A stretch of DNA of 64,000 nucleotides from Ostrinia nubilalis (taxonomy: Eukaryota; Arthropoda; Insecta; Lepidoptera; Crambidae): contig NC_087119.1 in assembly GCF_963855985.1 (NCBI RefSeq), positions 4,256,001 to 4,320,000 of the forward strand. Reading direction: 5' to 3'. The stretch's first letter is position 1. Every line of letters begins with the position of its first letter. The notes below the pieces were generated by a model, which did not search any database, was not told the origin of the DNA, and saw only the letters and a program-made list of their open reading frames with translations. This document shows positions 1 to 11,156 of this stretch, piece after piece. The position numbers and the translations under genes were made by a program.

Positions 1-1217
1 TCGAAATTTAAAAAAAAAGTCTGCTTATTTATTGCCATTAAAAGGCGGAACAAAGTTCGCCGGGTCAGCTAGTTAATTATAAAACTGGTTTCTGCGCAAC
101 CAAACACAACATCACTTTCCAATCCCAAACTGTAATAAAAGGGAAACAATTAGTTTTGGCTCAACATGTCCAAAATGTGAAAGAAATAATATTTGAAGGT
201 CATAAGAGCCGCGCCATCGATCCTCGAGTAGGTACGCCAAACTTCAGTAACATCTATGCCATACAAAACATCCTTGAATGTAAGCAACTGTTGTGTTATC
301 TTATAAAAGGAAACTTTAGTATGGATTGTTGTATCTTAATTCTATTTTTGGAATCATTATGAAAATGTACAAAAAATCTTAAAATTATTCACTGGTTTAT
401 TTATAAGAAAATATCGAGGAATTAAATTTAAATTTAATTCACATGTGAAGAAACTGCTGAATTTACTTGATACTTAAACCGCAAGAATTATCAATGGTTC
501 GACTCTCGAACCTTGGTCTTCGTCTCCTGATCCGCAGGTTGGTGGTTTCCATTTTATGCGACTATATTTTGAAGTTTATTCGCATTATTTCTCTTCTCCC
601 GCAATTTTCCTGGTGTGGCTATTTACACACCACACCAACGGGCATCAATCAGTGTCATTGGAGAAAAGCACCGAACCAATACGTGTAGAAAATTCGGCAT
701 AGCAAAATTGTATTTTAAAAACAATGTACAAACATAATACTGTCTTATGAACGTTTTGGTATTATCGAAAACTAAAAAATAATTCAATATCGAGTTAGAC
801 CTACAACAAAAGACAACAGCTCAGTACATAATGCTCGTACTGTAAAAACATGGATACTTAAATTTTATTAACAGAGAGTAATAAGTAGTGAATAAAACTT
901 TGCAAGAGTGGGATCAATGTTGAACAAAAGAAACATTGAGACGACATGGAAATAATGTTTGGGAATCTTGGAGGAATCGTGCTACGCAAACTCCATACAC
1001 TTTGGCAGCTTAATGGTAAAACAATATATTGAATTACCATAACTAGAAAATAAAGTACAATCCACTTGAGTTTTGGGACGACAAACAATTTTTGGTTTCC
1101 GGTGTTGACTTTTGTAAGGTGGGGAACGGGGTTCATAGAAAATCGCCCAAATCCTTTTCAACAATATTTACTTATATCTTTACTTTTTTAGCATTTTACT
1201 TTTTTAACTTCTATTAG
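1..1217. other. No assignable gene
   Basis: AT-rich sequence. A short CGCCGGGTCAGCTAGT repeat piece lies near 60-75. Overlapping minus-strand frames at 858-1164 were considered but have no motifs and no splice support. Confidence 0.4.
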
Positions 1218-1381
1218 TTTCGGTACTTTCGGTAATGGTCGAGTACCTGTCGACGAATCGAGCGAATTGATTTCATGTCCTCCGAATTTCTATAACTTTG
1301 TCTCATCGAAAGACGAACTCATCAACAAAGTATTCCCAAACATCATTATTAACCACAAAAGTGAATGGTTAGGTGAGACTT
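1218..1381 (+). pseudogene. Helitron/PIF1-type helicase fragment
   Basis: Open frame GNGRVPVD ... ISCPPNFYNFVSS, KDELINKVFPNIIINHK, SEWLGE then TAG. The order G-x-G-x-PVD, then K-x-ELI-x-VFP-N and a W-L-x-ER-like site is that of Helitron Rep-helicase proteins just before the conserved AILAP motif. Nothing on either side is coding, so this is a short relic. Confidence 0.6.
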
Positions 1382-1619
1382 AGCCTCAAAATTACCAAAA
1401 TATAAATAATTTAGAACAAATGAAAGTATACTAAAAAATCACAGCAGTAATAATTGAACTCATTTATCATGAAATCAGCCTCGGGCTTTGTATAGAAAAG
1501 TTATCTTAGATCCTTGAATTTTTTTTATGATTTAGAACAACTTTTTGGTTTTTGGCAATGAAGTGACTGTTGATTTGTATTTTTAATATGTATTTTAGTT
1601 CAATGTATAATATGTATTA

Positions 1620-2362
1620 TAGCCTGACCAGGAACATAAAAACCCTCGCCATGTTGCGGAAAACTAATGGTACTAATTTCTTTTAATGGCAACAGTAACT
1701 GAAAACTTCATTGACATGTCACCTTGCATGTCAGTCTATGGCTGTCAAAGTGTAAACAAACTTTATTTTAAATGTGCGCAATTGATTTTGTGAATTAAAT
1801 TGCTAAAATCTTTTTATAGTCGTGAAAGAAAAGTGGTTCACAATGTGTTAAAGTATTTGTCGAAGAGTAATACTAAGGGTTCGGACAATATTTTCATCGA
1901 ATAATGTTTCCGACAAAGGTTGTCAAATTGACTGACACGTTTATCGTACAGTACAGTCCACTATGAAAATTAGCTGTGGTTTGTGTCAAATACCTATTTT
2001 AAAGTTTTTTGTCACTTTCTAAGTGTTGAATTTAATGGAATTGGGAAAGAAGTACCGAGTTTGAAGCGTTCATGAGCAGACATTGCAGTTGAATATTCAA
2101 GTTCTGAATTTGATTATTGATGAATAATAAAATAAATCCTACTAACTCGATTGATGGTTTCATTTAATTTATTTAAACCAGGTTACCTATAATAATATTT
2201 TTTCGTTAATTTATGAAAAAATCAAATTAGCCCGTAATCCTGAATCCTGATACATATAGTTAGCCTATTAATTTAACACAGGTACGACTGTACTCAGTGT
2301 TGCACTATCAAATGCAATTGAAGCGCCTCTATGCCAGGGTTTTTATGTTCCTGGTCAGGCTA
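1620..2362. mobile_element. DNA transposon, TIR TAGCCTGACCAGG, copy 1
   Basis: Starts TAGCCTGACCAGGAACATAA and ends with its reverse complement, flanked by TA on both sides. It is 743 bp with no coding frame, so non-autonomous. A second, inverted copy is at 9269-10012. TA flanks suggest a Tc1/mariner-like mechanism, but the superfamily is not established. Confidence 0.8.
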
Positions 2363-3139
2363 TAAATATCATTATTTTCATTAACCACAGTTATTATGAC
2401 ATGATTGTATATATCTACAATACTTTGTTATTTCGTTAACGTTTCATCCGAAGAAATCGTCCCACCCGTGACATTGACAGAGGGTCGCCACCGTCAATTC
2501 CGGATCGCTGGTTCCGATTTTTGCCACGTTGGAAAACACTGAAATGTCATTTGCAGGAGGGCGCTGCACGCGCTGCCATCCATGCCGGGTTACTATTTCC
2601 GATCTTTGCCATTTTATTTGACGTTTCAAATCGTTTAACTTTAAATATTTTGCAGATAATATAATTCAACATTTTTGAACGTCACCTAAGTAGAGACATT
2701 TTAGTATAAAGTTCATATTTTTTTAAATAAATAATATTTTATTTTGTCTACATTGGATTCTAATTCATTTTAATAGAGGGAAAGAGAATATTATAATTAA
2801 TTCTACAATAGATACAATACATAATGGCATCCTGAACTGTTTACTATACCGTATCGTACCGTAACATCGATCGCAAGCGAGGCAACAAATTAGGATCTCT
2901 AGAGACCTTCCCGACCAAAGTTTGAAGTGCGTTTTGAAAATAAATAAGGAATATCTTTGGTAATTTTACTCTGCCATACATCACTAATTTTTTAAATACA
3001 ACCTACATACATACACAACACCGCAAATGTTTTTAGAGGTATGCAACTTTAAATTGCTTACAATATTTCTAGTGAAAAAACAAATCGTGCAAAAAATCAT
3101 TTTGAAAATCATGGTTTAGTTCGCCATACAAACTTCCAT

Positions 3140-4215
3140 ATTACGGTCGACGTAATTTTCGTAACTTTTTATTCCTCAGTTGAATGATAATAATTAGAGA
3201 TGAACCGGATAGTTGTTTGGCCGGATACCGGATATCCGGCCAGCTGCTAGGCCGGATAGCCGGATATCCGGCGGCCAGATAGTTGGCCCATTGTCTCGTT
3301 GCATGTCGTGACGAGTTTAGCGCCGCACAGGTGCTCCGAACGCGATCAGTGGGTCTATTAGTAGACTAGACTAGTCACACTTTTCGAAAATCGAATCCAT
3401 CCGAATAGAATGTCAGATTTTGCCATTTGTCTAGGGGGCAGATCAATTCGGGCGATTTCGGTTGCTATCGTGAGTGTGTGATTGAATAGCGAAAATTAAA
3501 TTAGTTTACTTGCTGCGTAATCTGACTAAACTGCATGCATCATGTCATCAGACCATCAGTGAAAAAAAGATCGCCTTTTTATTTGGCAATATTTCGACAT
3601 TTACAGATTTACTATCTATGTATTCGTCATTAGAGTTAATAGCCCAGAAAAATAAATAAGGTTTTTGAAAGGCCTTAATTAATATGGCTTTTTTGTAACT
3701 TTTTGGACTTTAAAAAAAAGCCGTCATTATTATAAGCCATTTTATTGATATTTACCTCAAAGATTAATGTATTTAATTTTATTAATAGGAAATTGTCGTA
3801 GTTTTTTAATATCCGGTATCCGGCCGGATAGTGACTTACTATCCGGTATCCGGCCGGATAGTAAATTTAGGCCGGATATCCGGCCTACCGGATGGTTACC
3901 GGATATCCGTTTCATCTCTAATAATAATGTGGTATTTCAACAAGATGGTGTAAGTGTAACTATCCAACCAGCACGCGACACCTTGAATTTATTGCGGGAA
4001 ACATTCGATGAGTGACGTTCGACCTGTGAATTTGCCTCTACATTCGTGTGATAGATTATTTTTTGGGGATATGTGAAGTCACACTTCTACTCAGATAAAC
4101 TACAGACTTCGATACCAACATTCGTTGTGTTATTGCCGATGTATGGCACCAGTTACTCGAAAAAGTAGTTGAAAATTGGACAACCCGATTACGCTACATT
4201 TGAGCCAATCGTGGC
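3140..4215 (+). pseudogene. Mariner/IS630-type transposase relic, split by a hAT element
   Basis: Reading across 3140-3194 and 3929-4215 with one ATAATAAT copy removed gives FIPQLNDNN-VVFQQDG, matching the FQQDG catalytic-Asp motif of mariner-type transposases, then ARDTLNLLRETFDE. After 4013 frameshifts break it (LFFGDM is what remains of a YFLWGYVK-type motif). No intact gene. Confidence 0.65.
3195..3920. mobile_element. Non-autonomous hAT-like element with CCGGATATCCGG ends
   Basis: TIRs TAGAGATGAACCGGATA and (reverse complement) TAGAGATGAAACGGATA. It is flanked by the 8-bp direct repeat ATAATAAT (3187-3194 and 3921-3928), the hAT-superfamily target size. Both subterminal regions are crowded with CCGGATATCCGG-type palindromes. 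726 bp, no transposase frame. Confidence 0.8.
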
Positions 4216-4840
4216 TCCCTTAGGCCCGAAATCATTTTAAAGCATAAATGCCATAAGTATATCTTTTAAATAAAACCAATACCATGTCAATAAAATATTT
4301 TTAAGTACTTTATTTTATTTTAAAGTTGTATAGGTACCTCTAAAAAAACACCCTTTATATGCACATAAATGTATGTGGAAGTTCTGGTGCTTGTAGTGAC
4401 TAAAACTCTGATGAATTTGTAAACTTGCTTGATGTTTTGTTCGTTACACGTCTTGTACAGCTTTTACTACAATCTTAAACAGATTGACTGTCTTCCGTCT
4501 TACGTATTCCACAACTCACAACACACTTCTGACTCATCTAAACTGCTATTTCCACTCTCAATCCTTACCTCATTCATCTGTTTCCTCCATTCACATCATT
4601 CAGCCGTTCAAATCATAAACAATTTTTTATTCGTCATCCTACTATTCCGTAACACACACATCTAATTAATCCTACATGTTTAAGATGTAGAATCACTGTG
4701 TAACGGAGATCAAACCCACGACCGGCGCATAGTAAGATCGGTAAGCGAAGAACTAGGCCAGGCATTTGGCGAAAATTTTCATCTGTATTTATTATTTCGC
4801 TGCAAGTTATAAAGAATTAAAAAAATATTTTTTGTTTCAG
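4216..4840. other. Unassigned AT-rich stretch
   Basis: No motif or element boundary seen. It may hold an intron of the unrecognised gene whose first visible exon starts at 4841. Confidence 0.3.
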
Positions 4841-7800
4841 ATGCGGCCCAAAATGCCCCTATACCTGACAATGGCGAAATGAGAGACAAATACACGATGA
4901 ACAAAGACGAAAACACGACGACCAAAGACGAAAACACGACGAACAAAGACGAAAACACGACGAACACAGATGGACATAACGCGAACACAGAAAACACAGA
5001 TTCGAACCTTCCTACGACTGGATCAGACGTTAGCGGAACCACGGGCGCTAGTAGCACGGGCGCAGCGCCTGGCGTTTTTAGCTCCCTCACTGACGATTTT
5101 AAACTGTTGGTGAGTACATTTTGCGAATATACGACAGTGTGTCGGGCTCTAAACACACATTTTGAGATCGGACGAAGTAGATGAGGATCTAACAATATTT
5201 TAATGTTTTTATTTAATTAATCATGATGGCAATAAATCAAAGGTAGCAAAAATATATCCTCTTAATAAAATTCAAGTACTTACCTAAGTATAGTAATGTT
5301 TTGATTTAAAAATTTTCTGGATTAGGTATTTCTTTTTTCAGAAAAATGTATCATTATGTTATACAGTGTGAGTCACGATAAAGTGCACATATGAATAATA
5401 TGAAAATAGATTAAACTAGACCTTTTTTATCGAAGAAAATAATGACAAAAAATATCTGAAATTTTTTGTATTTTTTTATAGATTTTTTTTTCATTCAATT
5501 ACTTATAAAGAAAACGTTATAACTTTTAAACTTAGAGGCATATCCTGATAAAATAAAAACACACATTATATTTACAATTGGAGAAACACTAAAATAATTG
5601 GTACTCAATTTAGGAGGTCTTGTCGCAAAGAAATGACAATGTATTACAGACAATCAGTACAACTAAGAATATCCTAAATAAGTAAATTTATTAAACTATT
5701 GTCCTCACGGAGAGATTGTAGAAATCTTCTCAAATATAATTGGTCTGATGATCGTTTCAATTAGTACGTTTGAAATTTTTACGAGTATATCAACGTTAAG
5801 TGCATATATTATTCTGTTCATTAACGCACTCACAATAAAAAGAGGTACTTTTCAAGCAAATCATCGTAATTACTGAAGTGATCCATATATCACAATAATT
5901 ATATTCTTATTTGCACTAAAATATTCTTTTTGTGATATTAAGGAAACACAATACTTTCCTTTCTTATCTGAAATCATTCAGGAGAATTTTTCGGTGAGTT
6001 ACATCAAAGTATTATTTCTTACAAAACAAAAACGAAATGTGTATGTATAGGGGAGACGTCGGAAGTGGGTTCAGACCGAGCCCCCGGCTTCGGCCTGCTC
6101 TTGAAACCACTGGGTATTGACCTACTGGGAGCTGAAGGGGCTTTGTTGCAAGGACAGCCATTTATTTACACAAATATAGCATCCTACGATGTTTCCATTT
6201 ATTTCAGGGTTAGTTAAAATTACTTGTGGTAATAATACCGTGGTTACGCTTGATGAAAAACCAAAATGATTCATAATTATGAAGATTTTCAACCTTTTTG
6301 ACGTAAATTCAAAATCACGTATTAATCAGATTTAAATTAATCGACGTGGAAACATTTCATTTGGAGAGTTATGTGAAACTTAAGGAGACCTCAGAGAAAT
6401 CGATATCACTTTAAATGAGAACTTGACGGAAGGACTTGGACAGTATAGAGATTTTTATCTGATCATAAGAGAGTTTTAAACCTTTTTTATTTTATAACAA
6501 TTTTTACAGTTAGTTGCAACTTGTTGCACTATGTAATGTGTTGGCGAACTAAACAACATCGCGTCGCGTACCCTACGCGCATTCAGATCGCGCTCGCTCG
6601 TTTCCGCCGGTTGTCGGTTTTTCGAGGATCCCTTTGGCCGAGGGCAGTATGAATTGGACGGCCATCCGCGACGGGCTTGCGCGCTGCGAGCAAGCAGCCA
6701 TCTACTTCTTACGATATTGTATTCGTGAAAACTACACGTAACACGCGCAGTTGAAGTGCTAAGGTCGTCCACAACGTTCTTGCTGTGTTGAAAAATATTA
6801 TTACCAACGTTTTTCTGCTCAACTCTTAAAGGTAGCTATTACTCACACTTTACTCGGGGTTATTTATCATTACAATGCTTATTTTGTAAAATCAGGTATC
6901 GTAGATCGAATCAAAACGTTCTCGTGAAATTTGAGTTTCTTTCTTAGTCAAGTTTATTTCTTAAAGTCAAAAAAGTTGAAGCCTACTTATTTATGACTCC
7001 CTTACCTTAAAAGTTTATTGCACAAATTTTTCCAGAACACTTTTTAGTAATTTTGTTAAAACAAAAAGGTTGTTTGAGGGATGTAAAGTCCTACTGTTAA
7101 TTTACGTTTTCACCGAACTGACTCTCATTTTACAGTAAATTGAAGACTTGGATATCATTAGGTCAATACAGCTAGTTTCGATGGTAAAAATGCAGACTCT
7201 GATAATGGTTTCGGTTGAATCAAGGATCAATGGGACCTAATAATACCTTACAGGGAGTGAATAGCTGTTCGGTTAAGTAACTCTTCAAAACATACTTCTT
7301 TTTCTAAAGAGACGGCGCGTAAAATACCCAAACAATGTCAAGTCTCGTAACAGGATGCCGATTTATTATAAGTATAGATGTATCGTATTCATACAGTCAA
7401 TGAGAATCAGGAGGTAACTAAATAGATTTATTTTTGTTTTTCAGTTATTGAATACTTTAATAGGTATGTTAAAATACTTTTATACCAATAATTTGTTTTA
7501 TAAGGATTTCACTTTTAAAGAGATCAAAAGATTCGTAAACGATAATAACAATCGATCAGTAACACAATCAGATATATTTTTTTCTAAAGAAATTTTGTAC
7601 GTTTTGTCGTATTGGTACACTTACTTGTGTCTTTGGGTAAGTAGGTACAGAGGAATTATGTTACCTTAGCTTAATAGATACGTAATATAGCTAATGTCAA
7701 TTCTATACAGTGTCATATTTATAGATATAACTCGACCTCAAAGAGATCGTTAATTGATCTCGAAACATGATTTCCGACGTTTCAGTTTGGGAAACAAACA

Positions 7801-8923
7801 GTAACCACCTTTTTTATCATGAGGTTACATGTGATATTTCAACAGATCCGTATTTACTTACCACGCATTCAAGATTCCTTCAAAATCTTCTATTTCAAGT
7901 GTTGTAAATTGTTTTAACTGCGGGTCATAAAAACCGTAAAAGATGGCGCGCGATGTTTGTTTTTTTACAAGTCTTGTTCAATCTATAGTATACTTTTGAA
8001 TACATTTTATAGATTCATTACAAGAATATTTAAAATGATGTGTGCGCGTGAACAATTAAAAGCGTAGAGTTTTACGCTAGTGAATATGGTCTTAGAATGT
8101 TTTTCTAGACTTGCTTAATTTTATATTACGTACGTAACTCATTTTCGTATCTGTATATTTTATTTATTCATTATTCATACCTTAACAGCTAAAAAATCCT
8201 AGTAACATATTTGTATAACAAACTCATAGACTTTGTTTTTTGAAAAAAAAAAAAATTGTTTTCACGGTTGATGTTGATTGATACCATGAATTTCATTGTG
8301 GCGAAAGATGAAAGAGCAGTTTCCATTTCAGTTAAGTGATTTCTTTTCTGTATCAAAATTTCAACGTGATCATTATTGGAACAATTAGTCCAAAATAGCC
8401 AGAGGGAACTTAATCAGCATAGTTCCTTGAAGGCTTCGTCCACCCACCCAACACAGCCTTGATTAACAATGGAAACGCAAATTAAAAGCGAATTGTGTGT
8501 CAAAAACACGAGTTGTTGTGCAACTCGTCTGGTGCTATCGATTTCTGGTTCCCTTTGGTTTTACAACGAAACATTAAGGATTGATTGTTGCTAGAAATAA
8601 CATTTAGATTAGCCATCGGCATTGTTTTTAAAATTAGGGAGGTGTCGAATATGTAACGATAGGTAACAAAAAATACTATAGCGTATCACTAAGTAACATT
8701 TCTTGATTTGCTTAAAATATGGGTGGAGACCGCAATTTTGACGCAAATGATCAATCAATGATCTAATCAAGATTTTCTTTACAGTTCGACGCTGGCAAGA
8801 AAATTGCTCCACTGCTAAGCTCAAACCATTTGAGGATGCCGCAAAACCCACATCTCACAGCGCCATTGGACGACTACCAGAAGATTTGTAAAGAATATCA
8901 TTCTTCGTTCCAGTATGAACCAC
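4841..8923 (+). CDS. Unrecognised multi-exon gene, internal exons only
   Basis: Four open segments with good splice sites and matching phases. (a) 4841-5109, acceptor TTTGTTTCAG, donor TTG/GTGAGT: acidic Thr/Asn-rich stretch with three KDENTT repeats, then SSTGAAPGVFSSLTDDFKLL. (b) about 6056-6208, donor AGG/GTTAGT: SEVGSDRAPGFGLLLKPLG, GQPFIYTNIASYDVSIYF. (c) 7445-7636, acceptor TTTTTCAG, donor TGG/GTAAGT: TNNLFYKDFTFKEIKRF, FFSKEILYVLSYWYTY. (d) 8785-8923, acceptor TTTACAG, donor C/GTAAGT: FDAGKKIAPLLSSNH, TAPLDDYQKICKEYHSSF. A 12-nt microexon (5982-5993, ENFS) between good sites may join (a) and (b). Exons (b), (c) and (d) join in phase 0; (d) ends in phase 1. First and last exons were not found. 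No family recognised; the linker suggests a secreted or surface protein, but that is a guess. Segment (c) is the least certain. Confidence 0.45.
6470..6780. other. CpG-rich island of unknown origin
   Basis: Within an AT-rich intron, 6530-6760 has many CG steps (GCGTCGCGTACCCTACGCGC). An open minus-strand frame runs through it without recognisable motifs. Possible promoter, processed sequence or LTR piece. Confidence 0.3.
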
Positions 8924-9268
8924 GTAAGTCTATCATTTAATTGCAGGAAATAAATGTTACTATGCCGATAACTTGCAGCTGTCACTTGTCAAAACAAATC
9001 ACAAAAAGCCTGCGACACGAATCGTTCCAATAGCGGCTCAGTCTCCGACTGTCGCTATTCGGTCGATCGCAGCCGCCCTTGTCAGTTTACATCGGTTTAG
9101 TATTGTACCTGTATTTCAAGCGGTCGGGTGCCAGTAATGCCAGTGTATGAAGGAAAGCTGATAAAAGCCCTTTGTTTACTTGAGTCCTTTTCAACTTTTA
9201 CAACTTCTACAAGGCGTTGCATGAGTTCTAATTTCATATGTGTTTTTTTTTTAATTTAAAGTTAGGTA

Positions 9269-10012
9269 TAGCCTGACCAGGAACATAAAAACCCTGGCAT
9301 AGAGGCGCGTCAATTGCATTTGATAGTGCAACACTGAGTACAGTCGTACCTGTGTTAAATTTATAGGCTAACTTTATGTAGCAGGATTCAGGATTACGGG
9401 CTAATTAGATATTTTCATAAATTAACGAAAAAATATTATTATAGGTAACCTGGTTTAAAATAAATTAAATGAAACCATCAATCGAGCTAGTAGGATTTAT
9501 TTTATTATTCATCAATAATCAAATTCAGAACTTGAATACTCAACTGCAATGTTTGCTCATGAACGCTTCAAACTCGGTACTTCTTTCCCAATTCCATAAA
9601 ATTCAACACTTAGAAAGTGACAAAATTTTTTAAAATAGGTAGTTGAAACAAACCACAGCTAATTTTCATAGTGGACTGTACTATGCGATAAACATGTCAG
9701 TCAATTTGACAACCTTTGTCGAAAACATTATTCAATGAAAATATTGTCCGAACCCTTAGTATTTCTCTTCGACAAATACTTTAACACATTGTAAACCACT
9801 TTTCTTTCACGACTATAAAAAGATTTTAGCAATTTAATTCACAAAATCAATTGCGCACATTTAAAATAAAGTTTGTTTACACTTTGACAGCAATAGACTG
9901 ACATGCAAGGTGACATGACAATGAAGTTTTCAGTTACTGTTGCCATTGAAAGAAATTAGTACCATTAGTTTTCCGCAACATGGCGAGGGTTTTTATGTTC
10001 CTGGTCAGGCTA
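9269..10012. mobile_element. DNA transposon, TIR TAGCCTGACCAGG, copy 2 (inverted)
   Basis: Reverse-complement copy of the element at 1620-2362, 744 bp, same TIRs and TA flanks. The two are near-identical along their length with a few substitutions and small indels, implying recent common origin. Confidence 0.8.
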
Positions 10013-10149
10013 TACTTTTATTTATACAAATTAATTACAGATATCATTCGAAAAGAAACCCTAAGGTTTTCTTAACCTTAGGGTTAATATAATAAATTCT
10101 AGTGTTTGCTAATTAATGCTTTTTCTTAAAATTCAAATTCATCATTTCC

Positions 10150-10420
10150 AAGTTTTTTTATTTGTTTGTTGACATTCCACCAGCTCGCACTAAGCGTTTC
10201 GATGACTCTTTTATAATGCGAACAGCTAGGGACTGGAATTCGTTGCCTGCTGCTGTCTTTCCCGAAAACTATAATCCGGGCCTCTTCAAAGCGAGAGTGA
10301 ATAGGCACTTACCTACAGGGCAGATATGTACCATCCTAGACTGCATCGCACTTAACATCAGGTGCGATTGTGGTCAAATACCTGCCTTGTTATGCATAAA
10401 AAAAAAGTATAGTGGAACGG
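10150..10420 (+). pseudogene. Non-LTR retrotransposon 3' fragment (RT C-terminus)
   Basis: PPARTKRFDDSFIMRTARDW followed by NSLPAAVFPENYNPGLFK and RVNRHL is the characteristic C-terminus of CR1/Jockey-type LINE proteins (R-x-WNSLP-x-VFP). The tail ends near the short A run at 10399. The last part of the same 3' tail (GCGGTCAAATACCTGCCTTG) recurs at 35775-35820. Confidence 0.7.
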
Positions 10421-11156
10421 TTTGTCCTGTCCTTATCATAAAACATTCAGAGTTGGCCGGTTTAAGAGTAATTACGAGTAAATAGACGTTTTACTCATGC
10501 ATTATAAAATTTCTTAACCAGTAAAAATTCCTTAGAAGAAAATGCTTGCTTGCTTCTGAAATAATAATATATTGTGGTAACGAAGGACACCTATCACGGA
10601 ACCCTACACTGCGCGTGGCACGACACACACTAGGCCAATTTTTTGCAGAATTTTTTTGGTGGAATTTGATATACGGATATCTAATTAAATCTGGCCGCAA
10701 ATAAGGGTGCTAGAGTAGTTGATAAAATAATGTATCAAAAAAATAAATATTTTGACTCGACGCATATCTGCTGTAAATCTTTGAAACAATAACTGCTGCG
10801 GACAGTTTTCCTTAATTCGGTTTGGTTAAATGCCATTAAGCTAGATTGCATTAAGTTCGACAACGAATATAATGGCGGGCTGTTATTGGATGGTTTTCTA
10901 AAACCAACATGGTTCCTGTGAAACTCAACTCCAATTCAAGCTGACCAACCCTTATATGACCTAACAATGAAAACATTAATGGAAAGACAAATATTTTCAA
11001 TATACACAATTTAATAGTTACAATACTTATCCATATTTGCGACAATCTTAAAGTGAATTAATATTATAACCATAACACTAAATTACTTCAACGGTAGTGT
11101 TATAAACAAGCGTGCCAGCTTGTTATAAAACATTCAACTATAAAACTAGAGAGAAA

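Noticed and set aside
4779..5195. 138-codon minus-strand frame with repeated VFSSL units
   Set aside because: It is the antisense shadow of the KDENTT repeat exon on the plus strand.
6476..6772. 98-codon minus-strand frame in a CpG-rich patch
   Set aside because: No motif, no splice context, composition driven by CpG richness; kept only as an unassigned island.
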